A stretch of 5,940 nucleotides of DNA, taken from UPXZ01 sp964568675 (GTDB lineage Bacteria > Bacteroidota > Bacteroidia > Bacteroidales > Paludibacteraceae). The position numbers and the translations under genes are program-made. Under the pieces are notes generated by a model that worked only from the letters and a program-made list of their open reading frames with translations, was not told the DNA's origin and did not search any database. Positions 1-5,796 of the stretch are shown one piece after another (position 1 is the first letter of the stretch; every line of letters starts with the position of its first letter). The DNA lies in contig CAZMQV010000104.1 of assembly GCA_964568675.1 (NCBI GenBank), positions 1-5,940 of the forward strand, written 5' to 3'.

Positions 1-15
1 AATGTTTATGTTTAA

Positions 16-279
16 TCAAAAAGTTGCATTTTCAACTTGAATGTTGCAGTTTCTCATTTTCAGATAATAATTTTCCATCAACTCTTCGGTGTCTATATTT
101 ATAATTTCGGACACTTCGAATACAATTTCTTTAATAGTCAGCCATGTCTGCTCCGATGCGGTGAGTTTTAGTGAATCCTACTGTGATTCTCGAAACAGTA
201 AGTCAAGTATTTCGTAGTCGTTGTAGCGTTTAACCACCGAAAGCAGGTAGCCCGCTGGTGCGGTTTTGTAAACCGTGCT
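16..279 (-). pseudogene. Unrecognised degraded ORF, 5'-truncated, with in-frame TAG
   Basis: One minus-strand frame reads as plausible protein from 279 down to a TGA at 16-18, interrupted by a single TAG at 178-180. The upstream part (279-181) contains the stretch GYLLSVVKRYNDYEILDLLF. The part after the TAG (177-19) is 53 codons, rich in Glu, Ile and Leu, with TWLTIKEIVFEVSEIIN and TEELMENYYLKMRN, as expected of amphipathic helices. There is no ATG in the upstream part, and two in-frame stops (280-282 and 289-291) close it just after the end of the toxin remnant. I do not recognise the family. The even amino-acid composition on both sides of the TAG suggests an inactivated gene with one substitution and a lost 5' end. 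The alternative is a chance open frame. It sits head-to-tail behind the toxin-antitoxin module and may have belonged to the same mobile or accessory segment. Confidence 0.4.
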
Positions 280-288
280 TTAGTGAGG

Positions 289-596
289 TTACAAGCCGGT
301 TGTCATGCTTCCGGCTATTACGCGGTGTATGTAAACAATATTGCCGTGTACGGTATAAATAACTGTCATCTTTTGTAATTGATACGACGGACATTGACAC
401 CGTATTGTTGAAAATATATGCGAGTTTGGATGGGATATGATTCTGCTGAAACACGCAATTTCAAATTTTCATTTTCTATACCATCTACATACTTCATTAC
501 TGTACGGTATGTTTTGTATTCGGATATGATAAAATTAAATAAATTTTCCATGTCAATATAGGATTGTTCCGAATACACAATCTTATATTTTTTCAT
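289..596 (-). pseudogene. RelE/ParE-family toxin, frameshifted
   Basis: The first part (596-366, 76 residues) starts MKKYKIVYSEQSYIDMENLF and ends VNVRRINYKR, followed by TGA at 366-368. The missing C-terminus is intact in the next frame: from an ATG at 367-369 it reads MTVIYTVHGNIVYIHRVIAG and stops at 289-291 (26 residues). Joined, the parts give about 102 residues, a normal length for RelE/ParE toxins, and the join (NYKR/MTVIY) matches the family's usual core strand 'RR(I/V)xYK.M.VIYTV' followed by 'V.I.RV..G'. Toxins of this fold are mRNA interferases or gyrase poisons; which applies here cannot be told from sequence. The stop of the first frame and the ATG of the second overlap as ATGA, so a coupled two-piece product is formally possible, but a one-base deletion is the simpler reading. 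The gene begins 5 nt after the antitoxin stop, with GGAG in the gap, so the two form an operon. Confidence 0.72.
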
Positions 597-601
597 TCTC
601 C

Positions 602-781
602 TTAATGTTCTTTGAGCTTAGTTCTCAGTTTTCCGAACACCTCTTCGTGTGTGTAAGTTTTTCCGTTTATCCCTTCATGCAATGGATATTCAATTTTTAC
701 GGCTTTTTTATTTTCTAATTCGCGAACTATCTTACGACCAGATGGTGTTGAAATATCTATGCGTGCGATTACTTCATTCAT
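602..781 (-). CDS. Probable antitoxin of a RelE/ParE-type toxin-antitoxin pair
   Basis: This 59-codon ORF starts with ATG at 781 and ends with TAA at 602-604. It begins MNEVIARIDISTPSGRKIVR, continues with a short charged segment (ELENKKAVKIEYPL) and has a second half containing GKTYTHEEVFGKLRTKLKEH. A clear AGGAG lies about 10 nt upstream of the ATG, a stronger ribosome site than the larger genes of the window show. The assignment rests mainly on position: it is directly upstream of, and nearly abutting, the RelE/ParE-type toxin remnant, in the order antitoxin then toxin. The size and the charged C-terminal half, which in such proteins wraps the toxin, fit. No helix-turn-helix or ribbon-helix-helix is obvious. 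A weak promoter-like AATATTTG (804-811, minus) with one mismatch to TAnnTTTG lies 22 nt upstream. The frame is intact although the partner toxin is broken. Confidence 0.68.
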   Translation of the reverse strand: MNEVIARIDISTPSGRKIVRELENKKAVKIEYPLHEGINGKTYTHEEVFGKLRTKLKEH

Positions 782-839
782 AATTTTGCTCTCCTTTCGT
801 TTACAAATATTCTGATATGCAAGAATTAACCGACAGATT

Positions 840-929
840 ATGAAAACAAAAAGACATTTTGCGAAATTTAATGCGCTATCTGTTCTGATGGTGTTGCTGT
901 TGCTTTTTAGTTTTTGTTTTGTAATATAA
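840..929 (+). CDS. Possible 29-residue hydrophobic peptide
   Basis: A plus-strand ATG at 840 opens 29 codons ending in TAA at 927-929. The peptide starts MKTKRHFAKFN, followed by a hydrophobic run (LSVLMVLLLLFSFCFVI) of about 17 residues. This is the layout of a signal-peptide start or of a single-pass membrane peptide (N-terminal positive charges, then a transmembrane stretch). The Cys lies in FSFC, which is a poor lipobox. It could be a genuine small membrane protein, the surviving 5' end of a lost exported-protein gene, or chance. There is no strong ribosome site or TAnnTTTG promoter in front of it. It is the only plausible plus-strand gene in the window. A perfect palindrome starts at the very next base after its stop codon. 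Confidence 0.25.
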   Translation: MKTKRHFAKFNALSVLMVLLLLFSFCFVI

Positions 930-950
930 AGTTGCTGAATTTCAGCAACT
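930..950. repeat. Perfect 21-bp palindrome (10-bp arms)
   Basis: The arms AGTTGCTGAA (930-939) and TTCAGCAACT (941-950) are exact reverse complements around a central T at 940. As RNA this would fold into an 8-9-bp stem with a tiny loop. It follows the stop codon of the possible 29-residue peptide without a gap, which suits a hairpin terminator. The next T-run (970-976) is about 20 nt away, so it is not a textbook intrinsic terminator. A binding site for a dimeric regulator is the alternative. Confidence 0.6.
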
Positions 951-961
951 ATTGCTAATTA

Positions 962-1060
962 TCATGCTGCTTTTTTATTCTTAATCAGTGTCTTAACTTG
1001 CTTGCGAAAGATGACTTCAATAACCCAAAAACGATATGTTGGAAATGGGAAGTTTGATGT
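962..1060 (-). other. Start-less open frame, possible 3' gene remnant
   Basis: Between an in-frame TAA at 1061-1063 and a TGA at 962-964 the minus strand is open for 32 codons. It includes FPFPTYRFWVIEVIFRKQVK and a lysine-rich tail ending NKKAA. There is no ATG in the frame. The composition looks like the C-terminus of a small basic protein, but nothing else supports coding and I do not recognise it. Confidence 0.15.
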
Positions 1061-1086
1061 TTAACTTTCTTTCTCCCTTCCCATTT
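1043..1086 (-). terminator. Possible hairpin terminator after the large exported-protein gene
   Basis: The exact 10-bp inverted repeat AAATGGGAAG (1043-1052) and CTTCCCATTT (1077-1086) encloses a 24-nt loop and begins 4 nt after the TAG stop at 1091-1093. Reading along the minus strand, a run of five Ts (1027-1031) follows about 11 nt after the stem. The position fits transcription termination for the gene that ends at 1091. The long loop and the gap before the T-run make it atypical. Confidence 0.45.
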
Positions 1087-1090
1087 ACCG

Positions 1091-4000
1091 CTATTTCTTC
1101 ACTACAATCTGATTGATTCCGGCATCGGTAATACTTACTTCTTCCGTCTTGTCGTTTATCCCGTTAAATATTATTGTCTTGTCGGAGCCGGTGGTCTGTA
1201 CTCTTATAAGCCATTCGGTGCCATTGTCTTTCACTTCAAGTACGTCGGAGGTGTTTGCCATTGGCAATACTGCCAAACTACCAAAGCAATGTATGGTAGG
1301 CATGGAGTAGCGAGCCACTTCAAACCGGAATGGCTTGTTGTTGAGCATCAGTGTAGCCGGTTGGATGGTTTTGGTTGATTTCCAATCCACGTTGAGTACA
1401 TAAATTGTGCGGCGGTCGGTAGCGTCCCAAGCGGCGAAGTCAATGTGTGGCGAGCTTGCCATCCACGCTTTGCCACTTTCGCGGTTGGCAACTGACGTAG
1501 CTATATCGCGCATCGTTTTTTCGTACTCAGCCCGTATGCTTTTGTTGATGGGATATTCCGCTTGCGGGAAGTAAATCACTTTCCCATTTCCATAAGTTAT
1601 TTCTGTTTTCTCCTTCAAAGCTTCAAAGTTTACGCCAAGAAGCTTTTGCAGTAAACCGGTGTTTGCGGGCAGTCGGGTAGGTTTGTCGGGTTGCAGTTCG
1701 CTATTGAGGTGGGCGGCGCTAAGGAGCAGGGTTCCGCCATTTTCCACAAATTGTGTCAAGCGTTCGAAGTCTTGTTGATCGTAGCTATTCCAACCGAGAA
1801 AAATCAGGGCATCGTATCTTTTCATCAAATCTGTTTTCGCTTCGATGGGCAGAATATCTACCGGGCCATAAGGAGTAGCGGTGAACCAACCATCCGGTCC
1901 TGACGCGTCGATGATGTTGTTTGGATAGAATACTTTTAGCAAATCGAAACTTTCGGTAGCTTCATTGAAAGCCCATTTCTTTTCTTCCTGCGACCAGATT
2001 GGACCACGCACGAATGATTTCCAAGCGTCATTCCTTCCTTGAATAATTCCTATTTTAGTATAAAACTCTCCACGACGGCTATGTGTCTGGATAAAGTCGA
2101 GCATGCGGTGTTGGGCGTAAGTGTGTGCTTTGCCTGCTTCGGTGTAGCGGTCGTTGGCATATTCGTCAGTCCAAAGCCCTTCTTCGGTATTGATGTGCGA
2201 CGAGCCGTGCATGTATGCCACTGCCAGCGAAAGATAAAAACGCGTGGCGTGTTTGGGGTCGGTAAATGGGAACGATCCCCACTGCACAGCGTGGAGTGAA
2301 CCATAATCATTCTTGCCATAAGCATGCGAAGCGCCTCGTAGCGCCGACATGATGGTGTTTTCCGGTCCATACATCTGCTCTGCTCCAAGCCATTGGTAAC
2401 CTGCTTGATAGAGATAACGAAACATGACCGAGGGTCCGGTGTGGCGGGTGCTTTCGCCGCGCGAATAACTGAGGTTTTCCACAAAATAGCGTGCGCCATC
2501 GGCCATGTCTGTTACTTTGTAGGGGTCGTAGTGGATAAATGTGCCGTGGTCGGTATAGATGGGGCGATGTCGCGCGAAGATGCCACCATAGGGACGAGTG
2601 CGAGCTGCCATGTCCGAGAATAATCCTTCGTAATGGAAGTGTCGCCAGTAGTAATACCCGCCGTCGTTTTCATGCGCTTGTTTCCCCTGAAAGCGTGGCG
2701 ACTGTGCGAGAAACTCTCGCGAGGGATTGATTTTCGTAGCCGCCAAAGTGCGCCCTTCCACTTGCCAGGCAAAAGGTACATTCAGCGTTGTGAGTAAGCC
2801 GGTGTAGTGTCCAATGATATTTTCATTGGCAATGCGAAATCCACTCCACTGATAGGATGGGCGAAACTGATAGAAATTGCCTATCCGGTTATTCAGATAC
2901 CATTTGAAGAAATAGTCATAGTGTTCCGGCACTTTATCAATGTATATTTCGTCGCCGGATGAGAGATAGACGCGGTCTTTCGCTTTTACGATTAACTGGC
3001 TGATGCTCCCTTTGCGGTTGTCGCTACCATCCGAGATGTTTACTGTGGCGTTTTGCCCGGCTTGCAACGCGGTGAAGTTGATGGCGTGAAGCCCCGCGGT
3101 ATCAAATCGATATTCTTTTCGGGCAAAACCCAGTTTGTCGTCGGGCGAAACTGTGAGCGTGATTCCCGGTTTATTTATTTCGACGAGGATGCCTGCCGTG
3201 TCGCCAACAGTAACGTATTTGGGTAGGTATGCTATTTCGAAATCGCGTGCCGACTCTTCGATAAGCTGTAAGCGGCGGAGGTCATACGCAAAAGCCGCGC
3301 GGTTCTTTTCTTTAAGCAAAGTGAGTTTGAGTTTTCCTTGTCCATGCAGTTCGGGAAGCGGGATGTAGAAGTCGGCGATGTCCGAAGCGCGGTCAAAGAT
3401 ATTGCCTTCGAAGAGCACACGGTCATTCAATTCAAGTTTCCATCGTGGCCAGCTGCGGCTACTTAGGTTCACGCCCACCCAATAGTTATAATTGTTCTTT
3501 CGCTTTTCATTGGGTAGGAAAGGGATGTAGGCTATCTGTTTTTTATTCTGAACGAATCGTGGCGCTTCCATCCAACATTCGCCGCTAAAGTGAGTGCCAC
3601 CCACGCGGACAAGTATCGAAGCGATGTTCGTAGGGAGTGTTACGTTGTTGGTTATGGTTTTGAACTTTGAACTTCCGGGCGCGATGGGCAGAAAGATAAC
3701 CGAGTCGGCGCGATCATACACTTCGTCGGGGTGTCGGCCTTCTTTTTTGAAATAGAGTTGTAGCTCAATGCCAAAATCGCCCGATTGCCCGATATGGAGT
3801 TTCTCTGTCTTTACACGGGTTTCCAGTGTCAGCATTCCCGGTTTTAATGTTGGTATGGAGAGGCGGTTGTAGGCGTGACGTTCAAAGGGGTCGTTGTTGC
3901 CGGTGAAATAGAGTGAATATTTATCTTTCCACACATTGACCGTATCCAGGTAATCGTTTATCAGAAACTCCGCTTCGCGAAAAAGTGTTTCGCCCCTTGC

Positions 4001-4234
4001 TTTGAATTTCCCCGGCATTTGTGTGCCACCTACCACGCGAAGCCGGCGATGCACGGGGTAGTCGGTTTTGGTGAACTGTATCGACTGTTCGATGCTTTCG
4101 CCCGGTTTCAATACGTGCAGCGTATCCCACGAGCGGGTAGGGTATATTTGCTGCATTCGTTCATTTTGTATTTGCGCGGTGGCTCCAAGCGCTAAAAAAG
4201 CAAAAAGCAGGAGTGATAATAATTTCTTTTTCAT
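1091..4234 (-). CDS. Large exported multi-domain protein, probable glycoside-hydrolase-like
   Basis: The 1047-residue product begins with a signal peptide: MKKK, a hydrophobic core to residue 17, and a likely signal peptidase I cut after ATA at 20. No lipobox Cys is present, so a periplasmic or secreted location is expected. Residues about 100-230 look like a jelly-roll carbohydrate-binding or sandwich domain (FSGECWMEAPRF at 216-227), followed by further beta-rich segments to about 425. Residues about 435-740 are aromatic-rich and may be a glycosidase barrel; LGAEQMYG (E619) and HINTEEGLW (E684, E685) are candidate catalytic acids. Residues about 760-845 resemble the class I glutamine-amidotransferase-like fold of beta-galactosidase trimerisation domains (YDALIFLGWNSYDQQDFERL, then FVENGGTLLLSAA). 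The end (about 925-1047) is again beta-rich. I cannot assign a known GH family, so substrate and activity are unknown. No SusC/SusD partners lie in the window. It starts 40 bp after the exonuclease gene with no visible promoter. Confidence 0.8.
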   Translation of the reverse strand: MKKKLLSLLLFAFLALGATAQIQNERMQQIYPTRSWDTLHVLKPGESIEQSIQFTKTDYPVHRRLRVVGGTQMPGKFKARGETLFREAEFLINDYLDTVNVWKDKYSLYFTGNNDPFERHAYNRLSIPTLKPGMLTLETRVKTEKLHIGQSGDFGIELQLYFKKEGRHPDEVYDRADSVIFLPIAPGSSKFKTITNNVTLPTNIASILVRVGGTHFSGECWMEAPRFVQNKKQIAYIPFLPNEKRKNNYNYWVGVNLSSRSWPRWKLELNDRVLFEGNIFDRASDIADFYIPLPELHGQGKLKLTLLKEKNRAAFAYDLRRLQLIEESARDFEIAYLPKYVTVGDTAGILVEINKPGITLTVSPDDKLGFARKEYRFDTAGLHAINFTALQAGQNATVNISDGSDNRKGSISQLIVKAKDRVYLSSGDEIYIDKVPEHYDYFFKWYLNNRIGNFYQFRPSYQWSGFRIANENIIGHYTGLLTTLNVPFAWQVEGRTLAATKINPSREFLAQSPRFQGKQAHENDGGYYYWRHFHYEGLFSDMAARTRPYGGIFARHRPIYTDHGTFIHYDPYKVTDMADGARYFVENLSYSRGESTRHTGPSVMFRYLYQAGYQWLGAEQMYGPENTIMSALRGASHAYGKNDYGSLHAVQWGSFPFTDPKHATRFYLSLAVAYMHGSSHINTEEGLWTDEYANDRYTEAGKAHTYAQHRMLDFIQTHSRRGEFYTKIGIIQGRNDAWKSFVRGPIWSQEEKKWAFNEATESFDLLKVFYPNNIIDASGPDGWFTATPYGPVDILPIEAKTDLMKRYDALIFLGWNSYDQQDFERLTQFVENGGTLLLSAAHLNSELQPDKPTRLPANTGLLQKLLGVNFEALKEKTEITYGNGKVIYFPQAEYPINKSIRAEYEKTMRDIATSVANRESGKAWMASSPHIDFAAWDATDRRTIYVLNVDWKSTKTIQPATLMLNNKPFRFEVARYSMPTIHCFGSLAVLPMANTSDVLEVKDNGTEWLIRVQTTGSDKTIIFNGINDKTEEVSITDAGINQIVVKK

Positions 4235-4274
4235 AGCGATTTATTTTGTTCGTTTTGTTAGATACTCTAATGTC

Positions 4275-4991
4275 TTACCTATATTCAATCTCTTCGTCCG
4301 CTATCGTGTTGTGTCCATTCATTCTTAGCCATACGCGAGTGGTAACTATCACATCTTTTTGGCAATAAACAACGATGCGCGCAAGATTATTTTCCTTATA
4401 ATATACTGTGGCAACTTCGCTGCCGTCGATGTCGTCCTTGGAAGTAGGGATATTGAAAACGGTGGAAAGCAGTTTCAGAGAGGTGTAGTTTTTATAGTCG
4501 CCAAATTTCCAAAAATCCATCGTGTCGAGCAGATTCACTTCCCATGGCTTTTTGGCGTTGATTTGAAGCAGGGGTGGCAGTGTAATCCCGTTTATCAACA
4601 TGCGGCGACAGATGTAAGGGATGTCAAACTCCTTGATGTTGTGTCCGCAGAAATAATAATCCGCGTAGTCTTTTTTCAAAATCATTTCCGCGAATTGTGT
4701 TAAGAGTGCTTGCTCGTCGTGGCCGGAGAAGGATTTAATGCGTAGTTTACCTTGCCGAATCACACCCACCGAGATGCAGATGATGCGTCCAAACTCGGCA
4801 TAGATGCCCGCGTTTTTCAAAAAACTATCGTTTGCGGATAGGGTGGTGTCGTATCTGCCGGGCATGCTTTGTTGCAGGCGGCTAAATTTTTCAGTCCACA
4901 ACTGCCGCATGGCTTGTGGCAACTCATCCAACGAAGCAGTTTGCGGCGTCGTTTCGATGTCGATAAAGAATATTTTTTCAGTATTTAGCAC
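4275..4991 (-). CDS. PolB-like DEDDy 3'-5' exonuclease
   Basis: This 238-residue RNase H-fold protein has all three exonuclease motifs. Exo I is FFIDIETTP (D11, E13), Exo II is CGHNIKEFDIPYI (N118, D123), and Exo III is YCQKD (Y209, D213), the Y-x3-D form that defines the DEDDy subgroup. The length and the segment FGRIICISVGVI match the stand-alone proteins described as related to the exonuclease domain of family B DNA polymerases, widespread in Bacteroidota. The four acidic residues would bind two metal ions and release nucleotides from 3' ends. The cellular substrate is not established and cannot be inferred here. The start is GTG at 4989-4991: the frame upstream holds no ATG before a TAA at 5010-5012, and any later start would remove Exo I. 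It lies 98 bp after udk and 40 bp before the exported-protein gene; no TAnnTTTG box is seen before it, so readthrough from udk is likely. Confidence 0.88.
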   Translation of the reverse strand: MLNTEKIFFIDIETTPQTASLDELPQAMRQLWTEKFSRLQQSMPGRYDTTLSANDSFLKNAGIYAEFGRIICISVGVIRQGKLRIKSFSGHDEQALLTQFAEMILKKDYADYYFCGHNIKEFDIPYICRRMLINGITLPPLLQINAKKPWEVNLLDTMDFWKFGDYKNYTSLKLLSTVFNIPTSKDDIDGSEVATVYYKENNLARIVVYCQKDVIVTTRVWLRMNGHNTIADEEIEYR

Positions 4992-5001
4992 GATTGTCAG
5001 A

Positions 5002-5037
5002 GTTAAGAGTTAAGAGGTTGTTAGTCATTGGTCGTTC
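5002..5037. repeat. Small heptad block related to the right-end array
   Basis: In the udk-exonuclease spacer, two exact copies of GTTAAGA (5002-5008, 5009-5015) are followed after one base by GTTGTTA (5017-5023), GTCATTG (5024-5030) and GTCGTTC (5031-5037). GTTGTTA is identical to units at 5804, 5832 and 5874, and the last two differ by one base from units at 5825 and 5818. The block lies upstream of the exonuclease GTG start. Confidence 0.65.
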
Positions 5038-5040
5038 ACC

Positions 5041-5067
5041 TATCGAAGCAATTCGAAGATTTCGATA
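5041..5067. repeat. Short nested inverted repeat in the udk-exonuclease spacer
   Basis: TATCGAA (5041-5047) and TTCGATA (5061-5067) are exact reverse complements. Inside them TCGAA (5043-5047) can instead pair with TTCGA (5052-5056) across a GCAA loop, so two folds compete. It starts 23 nt beyond the udk stop codon on the minus strand. No T-run follows, so it may be an mRNA end-stabilising hairpin or nothing. Confidence 0.3.
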
Positions 5068-5089
5068 TGCCGGCAAGTCAATCACCGAT

Positions 5090-5701
5090 TTACCGTTTCA
5101 GATTTTTCTCAATATAATTTGTCAGAATGTCAATAGCGATGTGGTTGTCGCCTCCTTGTGGCACAATGAGGTCGGCAAACCGTTTCGAGGGTTCGATAAA
5201 CTGCACGTGCATTGGTTTCACCGTAAGTTCATAACGCTCCATCACTTTATTCACCGAGCGCCCGCGCTCCACAATGTCGCGGTTGATTACGCGTATCAGC
5301 CGGTCGTCGGCATCGGCGTCAACAAATACTTTCAGGTCGAGCAGTTTGCGCAATTCGGCATTGCAAAGAATTAGAATACCCTCCACGATAATCACCTCGC
5401 AAGGTTTTACCGGGATAGTTTCCTCGGCGCGCGAGCAAGTGAGGTACGAATAGATTGGTTGGTTTACGGTGTGTCCTTTTTTAAGCTCTTTCAAGTGTTT
5501 TATCAGCAATTCCCATTCGATGGAGTCCGGGTGGTCGAAGTTAATCTCTAAGCGCTCTTCCATTGGTAGGTGGCTGCTATCTTTGTAATATGAATCTTGA
5601 GGCAATATCACCACTTCGTCTTTGGGCAGACGTTCCAATACTTTTCTCACTACTGTTGTTTTTCCTGAGCCGGTGCCTCCGGCAATTCCGATTATTAGCA
5701 T
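5090..5701 (-). CDS. udk: Uridine kinase (uridine/cytidine kinase)
   Basis: The enzyme phosphorylates uridine and cytidine to UMP and CMP with a nucleoside triphosphate, the cytosolic entry step of pyrimidine salvage. Read from the ATG at 5699-5701 it has 203 residues, the usual bacterial length. Visible motifs are the Walker A loop GGTGSGKT (8-15), QDSYYK with D36, NFDHP (54-58), PIYSY (82-86), the strand VIIVEGIL (103-110), and the RDIVERGRS segment (141-149) that closes over the nucleoside and phosphates. A longer frame opens at 5770, but its 23 extra residues (MSVNGKTVFLKKN...) precede the conserved MLIIGIAGGTGSGKT start, and a good promoter lies inside that extension, so 5701 is chosen. 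It is the first gene of the minus-strand group, with the exonuclease gene 98 bp downstream. Confidence 0.95.
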   Translation of the reverse strand: MLIIGIAGGTGSGKTTVVRKVLERLPKDEVVILPQDSYYKDSSHLPMEERLEINFDHPDSIEWELLIKHLKELKKGHTVNQPIYSYLTCSRAEETIPVKPCEVIIVEGILILCNAELRKLLDLKVFVDADADDRLIRVINRDIVERGRSVNKVMERYELTVKPMHVQFIEPSKRFADLIVPQGGDNHIAIDILTNYIEKNLKR

Positions 5702-5740
5702 AGATTCGTTTATGAAGTTCAGACTTTTTACATTTTTCTT

Positions 5741-5770
5741 CAAAAATACAGTTTTTCCATTAACTGACAA
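5741..5770 (-). promoter_or_regulatory. Bacteroidota-type promoter for udk
   Basis: On the minus strand a TTG (5768-5770) is followed by exactly 19 bases and then TATTTTTG (5741-5748), an exact match to the Bacteroidota -7 element TAnnTTTG with its -33 TTG at a normal distance. Transcription would begin a few bases further on, leaving a leader of roughly 30-40 nt before the udk ATG at 5701. Confidence 0.6.
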
Positions 5771-5796
5771 TGAAATTGAGAGAATTATCTTTGCTG

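Larger units (their letters stand above)
782..1090. other. 309-bp stretch without a confident gene
   Basis: This AT-rich interval separates the toxin-antitoxin module from the large exported-protein gene. It holds a possible 29-codon plus-strand peptide, a perfect 21-bp palindrome, a minus-strand frame without a start codon, and a hairpin-forming inverted repeat next to the large gene. No tRNA, known riboswitch, transposase or terminal inverted repeat is recognisable. Confidence 0.6.

Noticed and set aside
230..454. 74-codon minus-strand frame overlapping the toxin
   Set aside because: It lies out of frame over both toxin pieces and the following remnant, and has low-complexity, un-protein-like content. 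The two toxin frames explain the region better.
1..1090. Insertion sequence or integrative element boundary around the toxin-antitoxin region
   Set aside because: No transposase, integrase, terminal inverted repeats, target duplication or tRNA gene could be found. AT-richness and decay alone do not establish a mobile element.
2050..2499. 149-codon minus-strand frame inside the large exported-protein gene
   Set aside because: It is a shifted-frame shadow of a long, well-supported gene, rich in Cys, Arg, Thr and Pro, as expected of out-of-frame translation.
4235..4274. Dedicated promoter for the large exported-protein gene
   Set aside because: The 40-bp gap is AT-rich but contains no TAnnTTTG match on the minus strand. 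A promoter within the exonuclease coding region was not excluded.
4359..4703. 114-codon plus-strand frame opposite the exonuclease gene
   Set aside because: It is antisense to a gene carrying all three exonuclease motifs, with no recognisable domain or ribosome site of its own.
4994..5374. 126-codon plus-strand frame opposite udk
   Set aside because: It is antisense to conserved udk motifs, with no independent support.
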